Below are positions 59,864-64,000 of a DNA stretch of 64,000 nucleotides, one piece after another. Position numbers and translations under genes: made by a program. The stretch is from Flavobacterium sp. CF136 (lineage in GTDB: Bacteria > Bacteroidota > Bacteroidia > Flavobacteriales > Flavobacteriaceae): NCBI RefSeq assembly GCF_000282055.1, contig NZ_AKJZ01000007.1, positions 234,542 through 298,541 on the forward strand, written 5' to 3'. The notes beneath the pieces are model-generated. The model saw nothing but the letters and a program-made list of their open reading frames with translations, was not told where the DNA came from and searched no databases. Position 1 is the first letter of the stretch, and each line of letters begins with the position of its first letter.

Positions 59864-61870
59864 ATGAAAACAATTGAAATCAAAGGTTTAATTCTAACCA
59901 ACTTTAAAGGAATAGTAAAATTAAAAGTAAACTTCCAACACAATACAGATGTTTTTGGCGCAAATGGCACCGGAAAATCAACAATATACGATGCTTTTTT
60001 ATGGTTGCTTTTTGGAAAGAATGCTGAAGAGAAAAAAGAGTTCAGTATTAAAAATACGGTTGATACTTCGCTTAATCGCCAAGATCATGAAGTTGAAGGA
60101 TTATTAAATGTAAACGGTGACAATATCACTCTTAAAAAAATTTACAAAGAAAAGTGGTCTAAAAAAAGAGGTGAAGAAATCGCTGAGTATACGGGTAATG
60201 AAACTATATACTACTGGAATGAGGTTCCGATGCAGCAGAAAGAATTTCAACAAAAAGTTTTTAGCATAATGGATGAAACAGTTTTCAAGCTTATCACTAA
60301 TCCATATGCTTTGAATAATATGAAATGGCAAGATCGCCGAAGCATCTTAACGCAAATGTCTGGAGAATTATCAGATGCAGAAATTGCATCCGGGAATCCG
60401 GAGTATGAAGCATTGGTTGCAAATCTTACTCAAGATAAAACAATGGAAGATTATTTGAAACAAATCAAAGCCAGCGTTAAAAAATCCAAAGACGATATCA
60501 AACTGATTCCAACAAGAATAGATGAGGTTTCTAAAACTAAACCAGAGGCTTACGATTTTGAAAACCTTAAAAACTTATTTTCTGTAAAGGAAGGTCAATT
60601 GGTAAAAATAGAAGAAAGTATTGGTGATAAATCAAAAGCTTTAGAATCTGTTCTTAAAGCTAACGAAACCGCTCAAAGAGTTGCTTCAAATTTAAGAACT
60701 GAAATTTCAAATATTGAGATTGAAATAATGGCCAAGGCTAAAAATTCGGGCAAAGTTGACACTTCTGTTTTGGATGGTTTAAAATCTAGCTTAGAAACTA
60801 AAAAAGGTGAATTACAAACTGCTGAAAATGGTTTGGTTTCTCTTAATGGATTGATTTCAGGAAAAGAATCTGATTTAAAAGTTTTATTAGCTAATATTGA
60901 AAATAAGCGTACGGAATGGATCAATGAAAATGCAAAAGAATTAAAGTTTGAAGAAAATTCATTCTGTTGTCCAACTTGCCAACGTGCATTTGAGGAATCA
61001 GATGTTGAAAGCAAAAAGCAGGAAATGGCGAACAACTTCAAAACTGAAAAATCAAATAAACTTGCTGAAATTAACAGACAGGGAGGTTTACTTTCTACGC
61101 AAAAAGTAAACGTGGAATCGGAACTTGATACCTTAAAAAGTAGAGTTTCAACAGGTAAAAAAATGATTACTGATTTAAAAGCTGATATTGAAACAATCAA
61201 AGCCAATATTGAAACTGAAACTTCTAAAACAAGTAGCTTAATTCCGGTTGATGCAGAATCTGTCTATAATCAACTTATTACAGAAAATGCTGTTTATCAA
61301 ACTAAAAAATCAGAATTAGCAGTTGTCGAAAAAACAATTCAGGAAGTTCCAAAAGTTGATGATGCACAATTGAAAGAAGATAAGGCGAATCTTAATTATG
61401 AGATTGAAGCAATCAAAGTGAAACTAAGAAATGAGGCTCAGATATTAGCAGTAAATGAAAGAATTACAGCTTTGAAAAATGAGGAAACAAGATTGGCTCA
61501 GGAAATCGCTGGAGTTGAAAAAACTCAATTCTTAATTGAACGTTTTGAAAAAGACAAAATGACGGCAATTGAAGAAAACGTTAATTCTAAATTCAGAATT
61601 GTAAAATTCAAAATGTTTGAAGATCAGGTTAACGGCGGTGAGAATCCGGCTTGCGAAATATTGGTAAATGGAGTTCCTTTTTCAGATGCAAATACGGCTT
61701 CCAAAATAAATGCCGGAATCGACATAATTTCTACTCTTAGTAAATTCTATCAGGTATCAGCTCCAATATTTATTGACGGTGCAGAATCAATCCATACTAT
61801 AATGGATACTGAAAGCCAATTGATAAGATTGGTTGTTAGTGAACCTGACGAACAAATTAGGGTTGCATAA
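59864..61870 (+). CDS. Rad50/SbcC-like SMC ATPase of the phage
   Basis: A 668-residue ABC ATPase of the SMC/Rad50 type. Walker A GANGTGKST is at residues 32-40, after LTNFKGIVKLKVNF. Long coiled coils (about 160-360 and 380-590) flank a central CPTC (Cys369 and Cys372, in FCCPTCQRAF), a zinc-hook-like element. The C-terminal head has SKINAGIDIISTLSKF and a Walker B-like IFIDGAES (about 636). This family occurs in phages with RecT-type genes; no SbcD/Mre11 nuclease is adjacent. It lies at the head of ATPase, small gene, recT and MBL genes that touch or nearly touch. Confidence 0.85.
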   Translation: MKTIEIKGLILTNFKGIVKLKVNFQHNTDVFGANGTGKSTIYDAFLWLLFGKNAEEKKEFSIKNTVDTSLNRQDHEVEGLLNVNGDNITLKKIYKEKWSKKRGEEIAEYTGNETIYYWNEVPMQQKEFQQKVFSIMDETVFKLITNPYALNNMKWQDRRSILTQMSGELSDAEIASGNPEYEALVANLTQDKTMEDYLKQIKASVKKSKDDIKLIPTRIDEVSKTKPEAYDFENLKNLFSVKEGQLVKIEESIGDKSKALESVLKANETAQRVASNLRTEISNIEIEIMAKAKNSGKVDTSVLDGLKSSLETKKGELQTAENGLVSLNGLISGKESDLKVLLANIENKRTEWINENAKELKFEENSFCCPTCQRAFEESDVESKKQEMANNFKTEKSNKLAEINRQGGLLSTQKVNVESELDTLKSRVSTGKKMITDLKADIETIKANIETETSKTSSLIPVDAESVYNQLITENAVYQTKKSELAVVEKTIQEVPKVDDAQLKEDKANLNYEIEAIKVKLRNEAQILAVNERITALKNEETRLAQEIAGVEKTQFLIERFEKDKMTAIEENVNSKFRIVKFKMFEDQVNGGENPACEILVNGVPFSDANTASKINAGIDIISTLSKFYQVSAPIFIDGAESIHTIMDTESQLIRLVVSEPDEQIRVA

Positions 61871-62079
61871 TGTCTGACTACAAAGTCAAAAGAAACTCCG
61901 ATGGCCATCTTTTAGAAAACTGCAAAGAAAACATCGGAGTTAAAATTGGAAGCTTTGATTGTACGGCCAATTGCCCACATAATCAAAATACCAAAAAAGA
62001 AATTCAAGAACAGGCTTTCGATTTAAAAATCGTGAGGTGTCCAAAACTTCAAAGTAATCAATTAACAATAGAAATATAA
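61870..62079 (+). CDS. Small Cys-containing phage protein
   Basis: A 69-residue protein: MSDYKVKRNSDGHLLENCKENIGVKIGSFDCTANCPHNQNTKKEIQEQAFDLKIVRCPKLQSNQLTIEI. The four cysteines (C18, C31, C35 and C58) may bind metal. Its ATG overlaps the ATPase stop (TAATG), and recT starts 4 bp after it, so it belongs to the recombination run. No family is recognised. Confidence 0.6.
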   Translation: MSDYKVKRNSDGHLLENCKENIGVKIGSFDCTANCPHNQNTKKEIQEQAFDLKIVRCPKLQSNQLTIEI

Positions 62080-62083
62080 TAAA

Positions 62084-63139
62084 ATGAGCACAGAAAACAC
62101 ACCTGCAGAAACTCCTAAAGCAAATTTAGCAACAGTTCAACCATCACAAAGTGAAAGATTTACAAATGCTGTGATGAAAGAGTTTTCCTCAAATAACGGA
62201 GCTGTTACTTTAACTCCTTTTCAAAAAAAGCTTTGCCAAAACTACTTTATAAAAGTTGATCAAACCCTTAAAGACAACGAAAAGAAAAGGCTTGCAAAAA
62301 CCGAACAATATCGTGATGGATTAGCTTTTACCTGGGAAAACGTAAATATGTCAAAATTGGCAGTTGATGTTATAGCTTATTCAAGTGTAGAATTAGATCC
62401 TACACAGCCAAATCACATCAGTATTATTCCATACAAAAACACTGCAAACAATAAGTTTGATATGGGTTTCTTAATTGGATATCGAGGAATGGAAATCAAA
62501 GCTAAAAAATATGGATTAGAAGTTCCTTCAGATGTAGTTTGTGAATTGGTTTATTCTACTGATAAATTCAAACAAATAAAAAAGGACCAGAACAATCCTA
62601 TTGAATCCTACACTTTAGAAATTACAGACGATTTTAACAGAGGTGATGTTGTTGGCGGATTCTGGTATCATGAATTCAAGGAAAATCCTGAAAAAAACAA
62701 AATAAAGGTTTTCTCATTAAAGGATATTGAAAAAAGAAAACCAAAGTATGCATCTGCAGAATTTTGGGGTGGCGAAAAAGATATCTGGGAAAACAAAAAG
62801 AAAGTTGGAACTGAAAAAATAGATGGTTGGTTTGAAGAAATGGCTATTAAAACAATTTCCAGAAATGCTTACAACGCAATTACCATCGATAGTAAAAAGA
62901 TTGATGATAATTATTTGGCTATCCTTCAAAAGGAAAATGAAATGAATGATTCAATTATTCAGAATCAAATTGAAGCAAATGCAAATAAAGAACCTTTGTA
63001 TTTTGAAGATGCGGTATTGGTTAATGATGAAAAAACAAAAGAATTACCTGTTGTAACTACTCCAATAGATGAAAATAAATATTCGGAACAACAAACAATT
63101 GATTTAGATAATGCTTCTAATTCAGGTCCTAACTTTTAA
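62084..63139 (+). CDS. RecT-family single-strand annealing protein
   Basis: A 351-residue phage recombinase of the RecT type. The body shows LCQNYFIKVDQTLKDNEKKRL, WENVNMSKLAVDVIAYSSVELDPTQPNHISIIPYKN, FDMGFLIGYRGMEIKAKKYG and a GGFWYHEF stretch, as in RecT/Redbeta-like annealing proteins (usually 250-330 residues). The C-terminal 70 residues are acidic and polar. It anneals ssDNA made by a 5'-3' exonuclease; no RecE-like exonuclease gene is in the window. An MBL-fold gene follows 2 bp later. Confidence 0.88.
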   Translation: MSTENTPAETPKANLATVQPSQSERFTNAVMKEFSSNNGAVTLTPFQKKLCQNYFIKVDQTLKDNEKKRLAKTEQYRDGLAFTWENVNMSKLAVDVIAYSSVELDPTQPNHISIIPYKNTANNKFDMGFLIGYRGMEIKAKKYGLEVPSDVVCELVYSTDKFKQIKKDQNNPIESYTLEITDDFNRGDVVGGFWYHEFKENPEKNKIKVFSLKDIEKRKPKYASAEFWGGEKDIWENKKKVGTEKIDGWFEEMAIKTISRNAYNAITIDSKKIDDNYLAILQKENEMNDSIIQNQIEANANKEPLYFEDAVLVNDEKTKELPVVTTPIDENKYSEQQTIDLDNASNSGPNF

Positions 63140-63141
63140 TC

Positions 63142-63882
63142 ATGAAATTAAAAGTTATATCAACAGGTAGTATCGGTAACGCTTACATTCTCGAAAATGA
63201 GAATGAGGTGTTACTTATTGAATGTGGTGTTAATATAATGGATATTAAAAAGGCCCTAAATTTTGATTTTAGTAAAGTTGTTGGATGCCTTGTTTCTCAT
63301 GAACATCAAGATCACGCAAAGTCATTTGATGAAGTTATGAGATTAGGAATTACAACCTACACTGGTTCTAAAACTACACAGGTACTTAATCCAGATAACT
63401 TTCACAGATCAATGACAATTTCACCTAAACAGATTGTAAAAATTGGGAACTTCAAAGTGATGGCTTTTGATGTCCAACATGATGCGGTTGAGCCTTTAGG
63501 ATTTATAATTGAACATCCGGATTGCGGTAAAGTTTTATTCTTAACTGATACAAATTATTGCAAGTACACCTTTCCTGGATTAAACAACATTATTATTGAA
63601 GCGAATTTCTCCAAGGAAATTATTGATAGAAAGTTTGGTCCTGATAGCGATAAGGAGTTTTTGAGAAATAGGATCCTTAAATCTCACTTCTCATTAGAAA
63701 ACTGCAAAGATATGTTGGCAGCCAATGACCTTTCAAAAGTAAATAACATTGTTCTGATTCACTTATCAGATAGCAATTCCAATGAGAAACAATTTCAAAG
63801 TGAAGTTTCAGAATTAACCGGCAAAAATGTAACAGTTGCCAGGAAAGGATTAACAATTGATTTTAACATAACACCATTTTAA
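63142..63882 (+). CDS. MBL-fold metallo-hydrolase (phage, next to recT)
   Basis: A 246-residue metallo-beta-lactamase-fold protein. The metal signature HxHxDH is VSHEHQDHAKSF (His53, His55, Asp57, His58); further ligands are in FDVQHDAVEPLGF and LTDTNYCKY, and a late KVNNIVLIHLSDSN. It resembles the YycJ/WalJ type, a proposed nuclease, and phage homologues often sit beside recT. Here it follows recT by 2 bp, so an exonuclease role as recombination partner is plausible but unproven. Confidence 0.85.
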   Translation: MKLKVISTGSIGNAYILENENEVLLIECGVNIMDIKKALNFDFSKVVGCLVSHEHQDHAKSFDEVMRLGITTYTGSKTTQVLNPDNFHRSMTISPKQIVKIGNFKVMAFDVQHDAVEPLGFIIEHPDCGKVLFLTDTNYCKYTFPGLNNIIIEANFSKEIIDRKFGPDSDKEFLRNRILKSHFSLENCKDMLAANDLSKVNNIVLIHLSDSNSNEKQFQSEVSELTGKNVTVARKGLTIDFNITPF

Positions 63883-63900
63883 TAACTAATACGATAAAAA

Positions 63901-64000
63901 TGAAAAATTTTTGTAAAAAATACAACTTAACAGAAAAACAATTCTTTGGTAAAGAAACGGTTGGCGGTTCTCTTGACCTCGGAAGCCTGACTTCAATTCC
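63901..64000 (+). CDS. Partial ORF at window end, LRR-like opening
   Basis: ATG at 63901 opens a frame that runs off the window: it begins MKNFCKKYNLTEKQFFGKET and continues VGGSLDLGSLTSIP. GGSLDLGSLTSIP looks like the first unit of a leucine-rich-like repeat series found in some phage proteins. Only 33 codons are visible, so identity is uncertain. It starts 18 bp after the MBL gene. Confidence 0.5.

Larger units (their letters stand above)
56020..64000. mobile_element. Phage-like integrated element (left part; right end outside window)
   Basis: From the attL fragment at 55981-56023 to the window edge the content is phage-type: an S24 repressor with a divergent Cro-like gene, a run of tiny ORFs, a Rad50-like ATPase, a RecT single-strand annealing protein and an MBL-fold protein. 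Genes are small, tightly packed and mostly overlapping. No integrase, packaging or structural genes are within the window; the intact tRNA should be at the right end on the minus strand. Confidence 0.8.

Noticed and set aside
60673..61206. A 177-codon minus-strand ORF
   Set aside because: Antisense to the coiled coil of the Rad50-like ATPase; Ser/Phe/Leu-rich shadow of Lys/Glu codons.
1..64000. CRISPR array, rRNA genes or complete insertion sequences
   Set aside because: No regularly spaced direct repeats, rRNA sequence or transposase ORF found. The GATTGAT iterations at 25288-25323 are too short and irregular.

Overview
The window comes from the chromosome of a Bacteroidota bacterium, almost certainly Flavobacterium or a close relative. 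The support is: AT-rich DNA; TAnnTTTG-type -7 promoter boxes (for example TTTG-N19-TATATTTG before tRNA-Pro); a SusC/SusD pair; type IX secretion (T9SS) C-terminal tails; paired GIN-domain proteins; WbqC, DUF2461, DUF5683 and DUF3347 families; and a gene order (mutL-rhomboid-rhomboid, lepB-dapB-DUF5683-parB-parA) typical of that group.

Bases 1-31000 are mostly housekeeping. Minus-strand murB (cut by the window edge), a GT4 glycosyltransferase, a DUF2461 protein and recF are followed by plus-strand TPR protein, ribH, mutL, two rhomboid proteases and an endonuclease/exonuclease/phosphatase protein. A long minus-strand block then holds wbqC, lepB, dapB, DUF5683, parB, parA and a DUF3999/DUF2339 membrane pair. 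tRNA-Pro(TGG), trxB, a PadR-PspC-GIN-GIN envelope-stress-like operon, a DUF4870 protein and a DUF4442 protein follow. The section ends with an 1131-residue protein joining GH18-like, polysaccharide deacetylase and GT2 synthase domains, and a divergent hxlR/oxidoreductase pair whose regulator ends at an in-frame TGA.

Bases 32800-39500 are a leftward copper-resistance cluster: a Cys-rich exported protein, DUF3347 protein, an AraC regulator with an N-terminal metal-binding CxxC domain, a Cu-type P1B-ATPase with two extra metal-binding modules, and a multicopper oxidase with an apparent CopB-like outer-membrane barrel at its C terminus. An AraC/MFS divergent pair (39550-41652) follows.

Bases 41700-53100 are a pectin-utilisation locus: SusC, SusD, a surface beta-helix lipoprotein, a T9SS-exported pectin methylesterase and a small T9SS-exported protein resembling the esterase's N-terminal module. 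A palindrome TGTAATCGATTACA sits directly after the -7 box of the susC promoter, and a near copy sits in the same position before the small gene at 52250, so both are probably controlled by one LacI-type regulator lying outside the window.

From about 55980 to the right edge is an integrated phage-like element. Its left end is a 3' fragment of a CAT-anticodon tRNA. It carries a leftward lysogeny block (S24 repressor, two lipoproteins, a small HTH protein) and a rightward early block (Cro-like protein, tiny ORFs, Rad50-like ATPase, RecT, MBL-fold hydrolase). The integrase and right end are outside the window. Several intergenic gaps hold inverted repeats built from short tandem units, a recurring architecture that the genes do not explain.
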